In this document: positions 1-12,727 of the stretch, piece by piece | How the letters are laid out: each line of letters starts with the position of its first letter | How positions within the stretch are numbered: the stretch's first letter is position 1 | From: Craterostigma plantagineum | Lineage: Eukaryota > Streptophyta > Magnoliopsida > Lamiales > Linderniaceae | Direction of reading: 5' to 3' | Assembly (NCBI GenBank): GCA_027422505.1 | Contig: JAPQWV010000683.1 | Coordinates: 1-64,000, forward strand | DNA: 64,000 nt | Made by a program: the position numbers and the translations under genes | The notes under the pieces: model-generated | What the model was told of the DNA's origin: nothing | Databases searched by the model: none | What the model saw: the letters and a program-made list of their open reading frames with translations, nothing else

Positions 1-1422
1 TCCGCGTCGAAAGCTAGAGAATCTGTCGAATATTGTCGTTCGATTGCGAAAAAATAAAAAAAGAAGAAAAAGCGCAGAACGTCTAGGGATTGTTGATCGA
101 AGATAATCACCGTTTCGTCGGCTGATGGAATAATGATAATCCCTCGAAAATCCAGGCGGGACGGCGGTGATGCTCTGTTTTCTTGATTTCGAAATGTCTT
201 TCTCGAGCTGACGGAGTTTTACGGTGCTCTTCTCTAGCTGCTGAACGTACGCCTGAGCGAAAAAAAAAAGGATTTGCTTTTCGCTCGGCGAAAGGCGTAA
301 TACTTAGAATGTTAATACCTTCTTTCTCATTCGACTTTTCCTCGCAGCTTCGCGGTTTTGCGCTAGCCTGCGAAGAGCCTGAAAGCAGAGGAAAAGGTTT
401 TCAATATCCGAGACGCAGCGCAAATGTACTAACAACGGAGCAAATATTAGCGTAATGATAACCTTTTGTTCTTCGTCTCTAGCCTTGGAATTATCTGCTG
501 CTGCTCCGCCGGGACGTTCTTGGTGGCTTACGACGAACTAAAACGCGATCGAACGAAAGTACGTAAGAATTTGGTCGGTTTTCACGCACTTTTAGTCCCA
601 TGGATTCGATGTTTAGCTGAAAAAAGCAGAGAACTTAAGGACCTGATTTTTATCATCTGTATCTGGTGAATTATCAGTACGTTGGCTTTGAGATGGAACG
701 ACCACATTATTACAGTTTTCCCAGTAGTTCTCAATGTGTGAAATACCGAAATTACCCACGCAAACTCCTCCATCATCTCCCATGGTTGTCGTTTCCTTCT
801 GAAGCATCATGAACTGCCCTGTACTATCTGATGAACAACCCAACTCACCTGAACCAAGATTCTGTAAAGAAAAAAAACAGCATTTTAAAACGACAATCGA
901 ACAGATACACACACACATATATGTATATATATTGACAGAGGTGTAGAAAAACTTGCATTAGTAAGCCCACCGAAATGCAAGTTATGGGACAAAACTGAGA
1001 CATTGCTTGTCTTGATGCCGCCATTGTACGCTGAGCCTAGCACAGAAGTGTTTGAGATACAGATTATATTATCCAACAGAGGTTGTAATAACACAAAGAC
1101 AGAGAAGATGGTATGAGAGAAATAAGCTTACGTCTGCTCAAATCGACAGTTTCTTGGTGATGAAATCCGTTCACAGCAGCAGATTGGTCAAGCTCCTTAA
1201 ACTCACAAGCAACACTTGTCTCGTTATTTCTCAGACCTCCATCATCATCCCTTGTTTTATTACACAAGAACAGCATAGCGCAGCTTGGTAAAAGAAAAAG
1301 CAACATAAAAAAGAAAAGAGAAAAAAGGGAAGTAAAGCAACTTCTTGAAGAAACCTGAAGTAAAAGGGTGGCTGAGAATGGCAATATAAATCAGAGTTAG
1401 CAGCTGCTCTAAAGGTCTGCAT
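1..1422 (-). CDS. PAN: PERIANTHIA-like TGA-class bZIP transcription factor, 5' part (truncated by window edge)
   Basis: Nuclear bZIP factor of the TGA family; the closest match I recognise is PERIANTHIA, which sets floral organ number. Minus-strand exons with mutually consistent phases: 1422-1355 (starts MQTF), 1229-1132, 1036-971, 848-643, 537-463, 378-319, and from 252 downward. Landmarks are AVNGFHHQETVDLS in exon 2 (near identical to the PAN N-terminus), SPDTDDKNQ in exon 4, the basic region ALRRLAQNREAARKSRMRKK filling exon 6 exactly (20 codons), then AYVQQLEKS and the start of the leucine zipper. The DOG1-type C-terminus lies outside the window. Oddities: after the zipper (about position 180) the usual donor following ..RxRxQ is not seen, the frame simply runs on to base 1, and zipper residues diverge from the family. 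The acceptor at 1229/1230 has a poor pyrimidine tract. Family call firm; exact exon ends inferred. Confidence 0.8.
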
Positions 1423-2082
1423 ATTAATTTACCCGTACTCTTACGTCCATCCACAGTCCATTTTGCTTTTACTTCTTCGTTTCTTTCGGATGGTAATAAT
1501 GATTTCCACGCAGCAAAAGCAAGGAAGCTGAATATAGTACGAGGCTACGAGCCAAACTGAAGTAGAATCTCTAGTGAAAAAGCAGACAAAAAAACAAGAA
1601 GAAAAAAAAAGGTTGGTTTTTTTTTAGCAGCAGATTGCGTATCGCAGTGGAGTATTTTGCTTCTATTCAGCTAAGTAACGCCTGAGAAAATGCAATATTT
1701 TGTATTATTGCAGTCTGATCCTTTGTCCTTTTGGGCATTCTCGTCTCCCAACGAAGGTACAGATAGATGATTCTCAGCATCACAATTGATCCACGATCGC
1801 GGTGAAGCGCGTGGATTTTAGTTCCCAGCTGGCACGTGTGCTTAGATTTTGAAAGCTCTCTTCGCACGTGATGTGCTTTTCAAAGAAATACGTAACGATC
1901 GTTGCAAAATTTTTTTGATATCTATAATAATGTTGGGGTTGGGGGGAGATATTAATTAATTCCCAAGAGTAGTTCAATAAATGTTTGGTGGAGATTGAAT
2001 TATTTTGATTTTGGAAAGAGACTCTGAGTCAACGGACAACCTTGATTCTGTGTCGTTGCTTTCTTATATTTATGGGGTTTTA
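1423..2082. other. Intergenic, upstream of the bZIP gene
   Basis: No coding exon recognised. It should hold the 5' UTR and promoter of the minus-strand bZIP gene. Short A- and T-rich runs near 1600-1630; no convincing TATA element could be fixed. Confidence 0.5.
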
Positions 2083-2445
2083 CAATTCAGGCCTTCTCAT
2101 AAGTTTCATTTAGGTTTCAGGTCCATGTCAGAAATTCAAGTTTTAAGGACCCGATTTCTGCAGAACCATTTCATTGTTCTGCAATACCACTTCATTGTTA
2201 TGCAGTACCAATTCATTGTTCTGCAGTACCACTTTATTATTTTTCCGCACCACTTCATTGTTCTGAAATAACACAAAACGATCATCTGATACGAGTTCAT
2301 ATCCACTTATAACACTTGCGTACATTTAGGTCTTTATCTCTAAAATTTATAAATTGGGTCCTTTAAACAACAATTTTTTTATTGTATCTGAAAACTATTT
2401 AAAACCTTTTTTGGGGCCTGAAACGTAATTTGCACTATATTTATT
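2083..2445. repeat. MITE-like dispersed repeat with internal 24-bp tandem array, copy 1
   Basis: The edges carry inverted TTCAGGCC-type termini: 'attcaggcc' near 2086 and 'ggggcctgaaacg' near 2413. Inside, 2150-2275 is an array of about 24-bp units built on 'ctgcagtaccacttcattgt'. A second diverged copy with the same edges and the same kind of array lies at about 26845-27225. Both seem non-coding. Superfamily not determined; the shared architecture is what supports a dispersed element. Confidence 0.5.
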
Positions 2446-3753
2446 GGCTCTTCTCTTGATTGCATTTTGTACCATCTCCATACTCCATATTCAATTACCA
2501 ACCCTAAGTTAATATTCCCTCTCTCCAATCATGATATAATGAAGTTTGGAATCGTATGTTAATGTTGGAATTAATAAAAGAGTGAAGATATAATGAGCAC
2601 AAAATAAGAAAAATAGATAAATGAGAGAGTTGTCAATGTCATGCCATTAAAAGTTAGGATCAAATTTAAGTCTGGTAGGAGAACTAATTAAATGAACGGT
2701 ATCATTATGGGCCTCACACATCTGCTACAGCAGATTTTTGTCATATAATTAATGCAATCGCAAACGACGTCTGCGTATTAATTTGGTCTTTTATAATATA
2801 CAGAGATAATCTTCCACCATGACTATGATAATAAACTTGCATTTTTCTTAACGGGCCACGATCGAAGTAAATGAATTTTTTTCTTTTATCTTTTTACGGT
2901 ACGATATATATAGGCACATACATACATATAACGATGTGAGTCAATGAATATGTGTCATGTGGGAGATATAAATTATAAACTGTAATACTTGGTCTCCTAC
3001 ATGGCCATCAATATAGATAAGAAAAATAATAATTCACGGGTTACACCTATGGGCCACAAAATTGTATTTGTAATATATGTTTTTTTTTTCTTTTGAGAGT
3101 TTGAGTTTATTATTGTAAATCCAAATTTTCGGAAAAATACACTACTCGATCGACACAAATACAGATAGAACAACATTAAAGAACATTCTTGATAATCCCT
3201 TACGTTAGAAGGGACGCAAATAAAAATAATGATAGAGGACCATATGTGAAACTATTGGAAAAATTCTATAATAATTGAGATATTGTGTTAAGCCCTACAG
3301 CCCCCAACTCATAAAAATTTATTTACCTTTTCATGCAATGAAATTGAAAGACATTATAATGTATTTATTCATACATGGTAGCAGAGACCATCCATGATCT
3401 ATAGAGTACTGTACATAAATTAAATCCCATCAATAACCGGCTAATGCTCAACTTAGAAAATGGGCCATATATAAATAAAAAGACACAGCCTTGGACTGTT
3501 CCAAAAGGGCTATCTAACTTAGAAGAATATACGTTGAATTTATAATATATTACACCGAATTGAAAATTACACGTTGAGCAAAAACCGAGGGGAAACGAAT
3601 TTATCTGGAATTTTATTGTGAAGAGGGGATATAAGATTTCCGGCTATATTATCGCCACGAACGAGCGTTTCTCTCTTCAGGCCAAGTGTGAAAGTTGTTT
3701 AGTTTTTATGCAGAATAGATAGATAGCATAAAGAGAATCGCCAAGAACTAAAA
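2446..3753. other. AT-rich intergenic DNA
   Basis: No coding region or repeat with recognisable ends was found. The last ~150 bases should be the promoter and leader of the following gene. Confidence 0.5.
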
Positions 3754-5510
3754 ATGGCAACTCAGTTCAATTCATTGCAACAGTTCCTCAAACCATGTCT
3801 TAGAAAACCTATTGCCCCGCCGCGTTCGACGGCCCAGTTCGTTTTATCCCAAAATAATTCTTCTGCCATCAATAAAAATGGAGTCAAGCTCTCAACTTCA
3901 AGGTAATCTAACTTTTTATGTCCTATCGATGTATGTTGGGTTTGAAATCTTTATTTTGATTTTTTTGTACTTTTATTTTTGTGTGGCTAGGTTGAGTAAG
4001 AAAGTTTCTGCTTTGATTTCAGAAGAGAAAGCCGCGGAATCAAGTGGTTCAGGGACTGATACTTTCAAACTTACTTATTTGGAGGTGGAGATTTAGTTAT
4101 TTTTATACCTTTGTTTCTATGAATTTCGTTTTTTTTTCCATCCTCAGAACAATAATATGTATGATCAAAGAGGAAGTCCACCTTTGGAATATATATGAAA
4201 AACTTCAAGTTTTAACACAATGTCATGCAATTTTTGAGCACATGTGCTGTTCCATTTCATTTTGGGTGATTTTTCTTTTTGCGTTTCTTCGAATAGGGGA
4301 ATAGTTGGTTGTGGGAAGTCGAAGGTGTGAAACTATTGGTTGATCCAGTTTTGGTTGGGAACTTGGACTTTGGAATACGTTGGCTTTACGATGCTGCCAA
4401 GAAATTCTTGAAAAACTTCACGGTATCGATTTTCTTTTCATTTCATTCGAAAGAATGCTTCTTTTTTCTTGCGTAATTAGATTAGTAAAACGTTTACCTC
4501 GAATATCTGCGTAGATTGATGATCTTCCTGAGATAGATTGCCTGCTAATTACTCAAAGCCTTGATGATCATTGCCACTTGAATACATTGAAGCCCTTTTC
4601 TCAGAAGTTTCCAAATATCAGAGTTATTGCAACTCCTAACGCTAAGAAGCTCTTGGATCCATTGTTCAACAACGTAAGCTTTTTATTTCAAAAAAAAAAA
4701 CAACGTAAGCTTTTTCTGTAGTTCAAGTAGTCCATAGAAGTTGAGTGAGAGACATAAGAGTTCTTTCTTGTAAGAAAAAACATTCCCAATATTGAATTAT
4801 CTTTAGGTGACATATCTAGAACCTGGTCAAAGCTCGGAGGTCGAAACTTCTCACGGTTCTTCGGTTACAATCCGTGCAACTACAGGGCCAGTTTTAGGTC
4901 CTCCATGGCAACGCCCCGAGAATGGGTAAAAATAAATAATTTTTTTTTCTCTGTTCTTAGAATTGTTCGACTAATCTAATATCATGTCATGTACATAGGT
5001 ATGTGGTCACATCTCCTAAGAGCAACTTGTCGCTATATTACGAACCCCATTGCGTATACGAAGAGAAGCTGCTACAAGAAGAACGCGCTGACATCATCAT
5101 CACGCCTGTAATAAAGCAGCTTCTGCCCAGTTTCAAGCTCGTTTCTGGGCAAGAAGATGCAGTTAGGCTTGCCAAGCTATTGAAGGCCAGGTACGTGATG
5201 TTCGTATATTCTTACGAATTGCTCTTCACCAATCCATCCTTTGTGCATATATTTTGATGTATTTCCTCGAAATTAGGTTCGTGGTTCCGATGAAAAATGG
5301 CGATCTTGATAGTAAAGGCATCCTTTCTGGCATTATTAAAACTGAAGGAACTGTCGAATCGTTTAAGGTATGTTTTTTTCTCTTGTTCACGTTTCTCCAA
5401 CACATGATCGTATCCATGTCTAACTTTAGATATTTGAATAGTATAATTGATCTTATTATTTTACAATGAAGGAGCTTTTGTCTAAGGAAATACCAATGCA
5501 ACAGTATTAG
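3754..5510 (+). CDS. Plastid-targeted metallo-beta-lactamase-fold protein, tandem copy A
   Basis: Putative metallo-hydrolase of the UlaG/UPF0173-like MBL fold (Arabidopsis At1g29700 type); substrate unknown. Exons: 3754-3902, 3991-4084, 4297-4422, 4515-4673, 4807-4925, 4999-5190, 5277-5367, 5472-5510, all with matching phases. The first ~50 residues are Ser/Arg-rich and acidic-poor, like a chloroplast transit peptide. Core landmarks: GNSWLWEVEGVKLLVDP, the metal-site region SLDDHCHL (the plant family's version of HxHxDH), IRVIATPNAKKLLDPL, and a C-terminal RFVVPMKNGDLDSKG. The last exon stops early: after KEIP a base appears lost (CCAATG here versus CCAAATG in copy B), giving TAG at 5508. In the next frame the expected tail VLEPSPGEPLEIS runs to a stop at 5546-5548. 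Differs from copy B by an additional intron at 4085-4296. Confidence 0.85.
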
Positions 5511-5929
5511 AGCCTTCACCAGGAGAACCATTGGAGATCTCACCATAGTCAGCTTCTGCCTTGACGTTCTTGTGATATTTCTGTATGTTACGGACAGCAT
5601 AGTGTTGATAATGTATAAAATTTACTAAAAAAGTTTATTTTATTTTCTTGAATAATATACAATAGACATCATCGTACATAATAGGCACACAGTGTTCGTT
5701 AAGGGCTGTGAACTACAACACATCAAGCTTTGGCATTTTATGTTCAATCATTGTCAACAATTCGTTGTTGGCATATTCTCGCCCACTAATTATTCTTGTC
5801 GGAATGATGGAATGAATCTCGTTCACAGAGTCTTGGGATGGTTCTATTCTAATACTAGTTCTTCTCATATATAAGAAAAACGATCAAGAATCATAATTTG
5901 ATATTGCATAAAAATCCCGTAATAAAAAA
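5511..5929. other. Spacer between tandem MBL genes
   Basis: Contains the out-of-frame remainder of copy A's C-terminus (to about 5548), its 3' UTR and the promoter of copy B. No other feature seen. Confidence 0.5.
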
Positions 5930-7708
5930 ATGGCTAATCATCATCCGCTCAATTCCTTGCAACGTTGTTTCTTAAAACCAATCCCACCACCATCGCTTTT
6001 GCTTCACCAGCCCAAGACATCATATTTTTTCGTCTCCCCACAGCAAAGCTGCTCTCTAGTTCAAGGCAAGTAACTAATTCCGTCGACCTCTATTATCTAT
6101 TCATCCAAGATCTTTCTTATTTTCACACGGTTATTTATGTATGTCCCTAAATATAGGTTGTGTAAGAAAGTCGTGTCTGCTTCGGTTCTAGAAACATCCG
6201 TGGAGTCAAGTGATCATGATTCATTCAAACTAACTTACTATGAAGTGAATAGCTGGTTATGGGAAGTTGGAGGTGTGAAGATACTTGTTGATCCTCTCTT
6301 TGCTGGTAACCTCGACTTTGGAAGACCTTGGCTGTATGATGGTTCCAAGAAATTCTTGAAAAACTTCAAGGTACTATAAACAATTGCATAACTAGACTAT
6401 AAGATCACTAGGTTATGTTATATACATACGTAAATATAACTCGTCAAATTCTTGTGCAGATTGATGATATCCCTGAGATCGACTGCATACTGATCACCAA
6501 TCGCCTCGACGATCATTGCCACTTGAAAACACTGAAGTCTCTTTCTCAAAAGATGCCAAATATTAGAGTTATTGCAACTCCTAATGCCAAGAAACTCTTG
6601 GATCCATTGTTCAGCAATGTAAGTAATTTTCGCACACAACGTGCGCATTTCTGCATAGAACAATCATATCAATAGACTAGTTATAAACACTGTTGTAATA
6701 AGAAAACATCCTTCAGTTCAATCAGATTATTTCAGTTCTCGCAATAATTCTTAACGAAATCTTTACAGGTGACATACTTAGAACCAGGCCAGTGCGCTGA
6801 GATTAAGACGACGACAGCTAAAGACTCTTCCATAGGAGTTCGCTCTACTGCTGGACCAATCTTCGGCCCTCCATGGCAAAAGCCCGAGAATGCGTAAATA
6901 TATATATTACATATAATACATGTTCATAAATCTAAGTTCTTGAATAGTAGTTCTATACTATGTAATATATCCTCATGAGCTGATATACATATTATGTCTG
7001 AAAAAATGATGAAATGTAGCTATCTTGTGACATCTCCTAAAGGCCACTTGAGGCTATACTACGAACCCCATTGCATATACGACGAGAGCCACGTAAGAGA
7101 AGAACGTGCTGACATCATCATCACGCCTGTCATAAAGCAGATTGTCTCTAATTACAAGTTCGTTCGTGGGCAAGAAGACGCCGTTCGCCTCGCCAAACTG
7201 TTGAATGCTAGGTATGAACTATGAAATAAAATGGATGAATGAATCAATCAATACGATGGCTTCTCTTGTTTTTTCATATCGAAGCATTTAAGGTATCAAT
7301 AAAATGGATGTATGAACTATGAAATAAAATTAATGAAATATATATACATTCCTTATTCGCCTTTAATTCTTTGTTTATATTACAGGTTCGTCGTTCCAAT
7401 GAATAATGGCGATCTTGATAGCAAAGGCCTTCTTTCTCGCGTGATCAGAGCTGAAGGAACCGTTCAATCATTTAAGGTATGATAGTGTATTAATCATCCG
7501 TACTTCAGATCATCTGTTTCTTATAGGAACATTATTTTAAGCATTTTTGTGATTAATAAAAATAATAATGCAGGAGCTTTTATTACAAGAGATACCAAAT
7601 GCCAAAGTACTAGAGCCTACGCCAGGAGTGCCATTAGAAAATCTCTTTCTCACTATCTTCAAACATTTCATGATATTATGTGTAGGAAGAAATGCCATGT
7701 CAGGTTGA
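5930..7708 (+). CDS. Plastid-targeted metallo-beta-lactamase-fold protein, tandem copy B
   Basis: Paralogue of the preceding gene, same orientation, with about 420 bp between them. Exons: 5930-about 6065, 6157-6370, 6460-6618, 6769-6893, 7020-7211, 7386-7476, 7574-7708. It encodes FKLTYYEVNSWLWEVGGVK, the metal-site segment RLDDHCHL, IRVIATPNAKKLLDPL, RADIIITPVIKQ and an intact tail VLEPTPGVPLENL followed by about 20 extra residues. Exon 2 is continuous where copy A has an intron. The exon 1 donor is odd: the homologous site reads AAG|GCAAGT, a GC-type donor, but its phase from ATG 5930 does not fit exon 2 (phase 1 versus 2), so a single-base indel in the transit-peptide exon or a different start is implied. 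Function otherwise as for copy A. Confidence 0.82.
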
Positions 7709-8456
7709 CTTTGTTTGAATCAAAGTACACTGTACTTGCAATAACTCAAATCTCAAGGCATTAATTAGCCCATTACTCGCGTTTGGTGACTGCAAAAAGG
7801 CATTGGCCCAACTTCCACTTGAAGAGCCAAATCCCAACTACCAAGTGTGTGTTTGTGTGTGTGATGCCTTGTTAAAATCTTTATAAATTGGGCATGTATT
7901 TGAACTTATCGTAGAAGAGTATTATTTCTTTCAAGTCAAAATTATTTACAAGTTAATTAGGATTGTTGTATCAAAGCCATATCTATCAAAAGGAAAATTA
8001 GGTTGGGAAAAGCCAAACTAATTAAATTAGATATAGATGGTATCAACGTCTTTGTTACCTAGAAGATAATGTAAACAAAGGACGGAATATACTTGACCAA
8101 TAGCAATTATCCATCTTATACATTTTTCTATGTATATATATATTAAAAAGCATACCCCTTAACTAATCCATGCATATGCCAACAGAATATTCTTTAAAGA
8201 AGGACCCATATGCCATTTTCTCCTCGTGATAGAATATCACTATTTTGTATTTATTTCAATAAATAAATTTCCGTCCTTTTCTACATCGATTTGCATCACA
8301 TTATATCTGTCTATATCAAATCCGCGATAGTAGTACAAATTTTAAAAATAATTAAAAATTACAGAAAAAGTCCTCTCCTCATTATCATCATCTCATTTTC
8401 ATCATCTCTATACTTCCCTTTCTTTCCACACAATGCAAAAAAAAAAAAAAAAAAAA
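7709..8456. other. Intergenic between convergent genes
   Basis: 3' flanks of MBL copy B (+) and the GARP gene (-). AT-rich, with a poly-A run at about 8436-8456. Nothing else recognised. Confidence 0.5.
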
Positions 8457-10250
8457 TTAGTAGGCCGGTGAGGCGGTGGTTGTATGCGTCGACGATGACG
8501 TGGCCGGCGAATGCGACCGAACATTTTCCTCACTATTATTATTGCCCGTGTTAGACGTCGATGATGAAATGACATTTTTCTCTTTATTATTAGGACTATT
8601 TTTGATGTTTCTTGAGAAGGCGGCGGCAGTTTGGGAGGTGCGTAGATCCATTGGCCGATGCTTCGCCGGAGTTCGCCGTGCGCCGACACCTTGGCGGTGT
8701 ATTCCGGCGGGACCCATATGCCGCCGACCACCACGAACTGAGGAGTTTGTAGTTTGTGGTTGCTTTGAGTCGAAGGGCTTGGCCTTCTAGTGTGCAATCG
8801 ATATTTCTGCAATAAATTTCGGGGAAAAAAAAGATTTCATTTATTTATTTATTCATCGCATTTGAAAAGAAAAACACGACTAGTCCAACATGTAGATCTT
8901 GTTCCTTGATATGGCCTAAAGACTCGGAATAAAGGTAATAGCTTGTAAGAAGCCATATGAAGCTTCTTCTGACAAAAGACTTGAACAATTCAAAGTAATC
9001 TTATTACGTTCACTCTCTCGCTTTATTACAACATATGATCCCATTTATTATGATTACATTTATACTAACCTGTAAATGACTCTTGACTTCGTCATTTGTG
9101 AGGCCATCGACCTTCATCAACTCCCTAATCTGTTTTGGTGTAGCAACTGCAGAAGAAAAAATACATAAATTATTAAATTAGCAGGAAACCAAAACGAGTT
9201 GAAGAAATAAAGGTACAAACTAATCTAATTGACTTATCTATTGCATACCATGTGAACCACCTAACTGATGAAGAGCTTGCAAGAATCTCTTATGGAGCTC
9301 AGGCGACCAACACCTTCTAGTCTTTCTCTGGACTGATCGTCTTTCGCTTCTTTCTTGCTACGGGCCACCAATTGCGCCGCCGATCCTCCGTGGAACTGGT
9401 GTTGCTGGCGGCGGCGGCGGCGGCGCGGACTATTAATCGTTGCGACGTGAATTTATAGCAGCATTCTCTTTCTTGAATGGATGAAAAGCGCCCGTTCCAT
9501 TTAGTCTCGTCGTCACCTCCACAACGGGCACTTTTCTAGGCGAAGGAACCTAATAAGAAAAATATATTATTTTAATCCAAATTAAGACAAACTTCATCAA
9601 TGCAAAAGCGGCCCAAAGGGTTGGTTGGCTTTTATTTAAAGAGAAATATAAACATGTGAAAAAGTTACCTCTTTGGTGGGTGGATCTAGGGTTGGTTCCT
9701 AGCTGCGCAGATCTAACCAATCTGATTTCTTGAATGCTTATACACCACCATTAATGCTTGTACTCTTCGAATTATTTCAACAGCTTCGTCCTTTCCTAAG
9801 CTTCTTCGATTCTTGAACTTCGTCGTCATCGGAGGCGTTATGATCGGACGAATTAGGCCTTTTAATAGGAATAAACTCTTCCAAAACGGGAGCGACATCA
9901 TCGGTAGATGTCTGCTCTGAGTTGCACTCACTTTGTCTTTGATGTAATAATAAATCGTATTCACTTGTCCCAGCAGCTGGTAATTGTTGCTTGCATGCCT
10001 CTATCGCTGTAAATAAAAAATAATAAATTCCAGAAATAAAAATCAAAACCCTACCATAAATAAAATACAACACAAAACGAATATTTCGCGTATATACATG
10101 CTTACCTTGTGTGACAAGCTCTAGACAAAGAGGAGTTCACGTTCGAAAACTTGAATCTTGCGCTGCTCTTCTTCAAGGGCTCGGACATACTCTTGGCACC
10201 TTTGCATATGTCTGATATAATCATAACCTTCTAAGCAATCTATCGCAAAT
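8457..10250 (-). CDS. HHO/HRS1-type GARP (G2-like) transcription factor, frame-broken
   Basis: Nuclear MYB-like GARP repressor of the HRS1/HHO family, known for nitrate and phosphate-starvation signalling. Minus exons: about 10250-10106 (hydrophobic/coiled N-terminal domain [19 protein letters not shown]), 10006-9669 ([18 protein letters not shown]..., [15 protein letters not shown]), 9549-9250 ([10 protein letters not shown], then [20 protein letters not shown]), 9146-9070 ([20 protein letters not shown]) and 8806-8457 ([24 protein letters not shown], ending [17 protein letters not shown]). The G2-like domain is split over three exons with correct phases. The reading frame is broken by at least six single-base losses, e.g. 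at about 10126 (CTCCCT expected, CTCCT seen), 9790, three within 9690-9715, and 9325. Residues are otherwise conserved, so consensus error or very recent decay. Start codon not certain; ATG at 10207 is the nearest in-frame one. Confidence 0.82.
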
Positions 10251-12573
10251 AATGTGTACTGTAGTTTAATTCTCTTGTACAGAGAAAAAAAGGAAGGAAG
10301 ATGTGTTGCTGTTGCTCCTCTATATATGTAATTGGACCAGACGAGGGGTAGGATTTTAAATGGGAAAATGATAGCATTTATTTTTTATTAGTTACTGTAA
10401 AATCAGAATAAACAGGGATCTAGGTAGAATCATCTATTGAATGGAATAAACCTCTCTCTATGACCGTACGCAAGAATAGTCGTTTAAGTAAAGTAATGCT
10501 ATGGATGGTAATTACCGCATAAATAATGCCTTCAAATGAAAAAATATAGTATATGAATATCTGTGGAGTGGAGGTCAAAGTCGGTCCGTCGCGTACAAAC
10601 GAATCTTCCTTGTGAGAGAGAGAGGAGAGAGAGAGATGATTATTCGATGGGCGATTCACGTTGTGGGCTGGCATTATTAATGACAACGCCACGATATATT
10701 TTGTGTTGTAAGTTAAAAAGACACGCCTTGTAATTTTCTATTTGGTCCTCAATGTTCAGGTAATTAAACAAATGTTGGGTTGGTGTGTGAAACAGAACAT
10801 AGAGATATATACGTAGAAGAATCTTTCAATGATCTCTTCTTTCACTTAATGGACCCTTTGGCCATTGCTGGCCTCGAAGAGCCAAGCTATTTTATAACTA
10901 ATCGTTGACGACGACGTATACCGAGGGGTCGGTTTAAATTTTTATCTTCAAGACTCGAATATTCCCTTTTACGCATTTCTTATTTTTTCCATTCATTAAA
11001 TTTCCTCGCCAACCATTAACTATTCTAATTACGTATTTAATTATGCATATAAGTCTTCTCATTTTCAAGGGCTATTCAGAACAATATGAAACGCGCCCCT
11101 TCCATTTATGTGAACGGTTTGTCCGCTAAGGTTCCATTAAATATATATCATGTTATATTGTTCCTTGTTTAATCATATGCACAATTACAAATACCGTATT
11201 TCGAGGAAAACATGGTTGCGCACAAATTTAGCATATTCACAGATTGACTTATGATATGATATTGCAAAATACTATATTTCGTTTGTCATGTCATGCGTCA
11301 TTCCAAATATTGGGCTTCCAGAATTGTCCAATATTCAGCCGAAATTATTGGGCTTTGTTAGATCAATTTATATGTATCCTAATTTCTCCATTATTTGTGA
11401 CATATAATCGGACTGGGCGTTACTTATGTTGAAAACATCATGCAGTTGGACTAAATCCTTTTAAATCTCTACGTTCGGAGCAAAAAAACGAATTTAAGGG
11501 CGTATTGTTTATTGGATTTTTTTTTAGTATTGTCTTTTATTAAATGGAAGAAAGAAAGGAAGGAAAAAAAGTATAATGTCTAAAAGATTAGAGACATGAA
11601 GACATATTATCGTCGTATTTCGATGACAGCCCATGCAGTATTACTTTATATTAGTTTTCATCAGTGCTTGTTATAGAAGTAATAATCCCATGCTGCGACA
11701 TATTAACTTTAGACTATATTCGAATTCAATATGATAAGCCTGCCATAATTAAGATAAAATAAATACTGTTAGAGATGACAGAAAACTATATAGATGTCGA
11801 GCACTAAAGAGGCAACAATAACATCAATCACGATGCCCTCACGTGTGGTGTGGCCCGACCTATATTTAATTTCAATGTGAATTTAATAATTTCAATAGAG
11901 GCATCATTGGCACATTAATCATCAAACTATGACCTTACAGAAAATTCAAAGTGGGATTTACGAACACGAGGCAAAAGCTAGCTAGTTGCTGGTAATAAAG
12001 TGATGAAAACCTAAATTAATCGGTCACTTGCCTTGGTTATGGGGCATTTGTAGTGACAATACTTGAAACTTGAGATTAAACTAGCTTTTAGTTAGTGTGA
12101 CTCTGTACTAGCGATTACCATTTATTTATTTTATTTTTATTGGGTTTGTTCTTTCTACAGCTTATTTGAGGGAATATTTGGCACTGCTATTCATAGTTCA
12201 CGTGGGGCTTTGACTGTTATTTTGTAATTTCTTTTCTGGTTCGCAACTGAATTTGTAATCAAAATTAATGAAAACTATCAAGGGCTTGTCGAATGTGTGA
12301 AGTAGAATCCATAGTCGATTTGCCAATTAGATATAAGATGTGTAGATATAAAGATTAGACATTGCATAATATATATATAATGCTTGGAAAATACAGTGGG
12401 TCCAAATATGAAAGGTGTGTATGGCTGATTAGGGGCATTGCACGCCTTTGATGCCCCGTAGTTCGCTGTTTACACGACCAATAGTAATTAAGACCATATC
12501 ACATTTTCCTATACATGTATTTAATAATAGAAAAGTTATTATAATATCAACATATTATAACCAAGCAAGCACA
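10251..12573. other. Long AT-rich intergenic region
   Basis: About 2.3 kb between the divergent GARP (-) and DVL (+) genes. I see no exon, no element ends and no strong repeat; it presumably includes both promoters. A short GA run lies near 10616-10636. Confidence 0.5.
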
Positions 12574-12582
12574 CTATATATA
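12574..12582 (+). promoter_or_regulatory. Candidate TATA box of the DVL peptide gene
   Basis: 'ctatatata' lies about 150 bp before the peptide ATG, followed by a CT-rich leader. A plausible core promoter, inferred from position only. Confidence 0.35.
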
Positions 12583-12727
12583 CCACACATTATTGGCATT
12601 CAAGTCATCACACTTCGATTCAAGCATCCCTCAAAGCCATTTCACGAGTTTTCTCATTCTCTCTTCTTTCCTCACTAAGCAAGAACCTTTTATTTATTGT
12701 AAGAGCTTTCTTTGGAAGAGAAAAAAT

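Noticed and set aside
8408..8812. A separate 134-aa basic protein (frame [16 protein letters not shown]..)
   Set aside because: It is the last GARP exon ([24 protein letters not shown]) running into the intron on one side and a shifted frame on the other.
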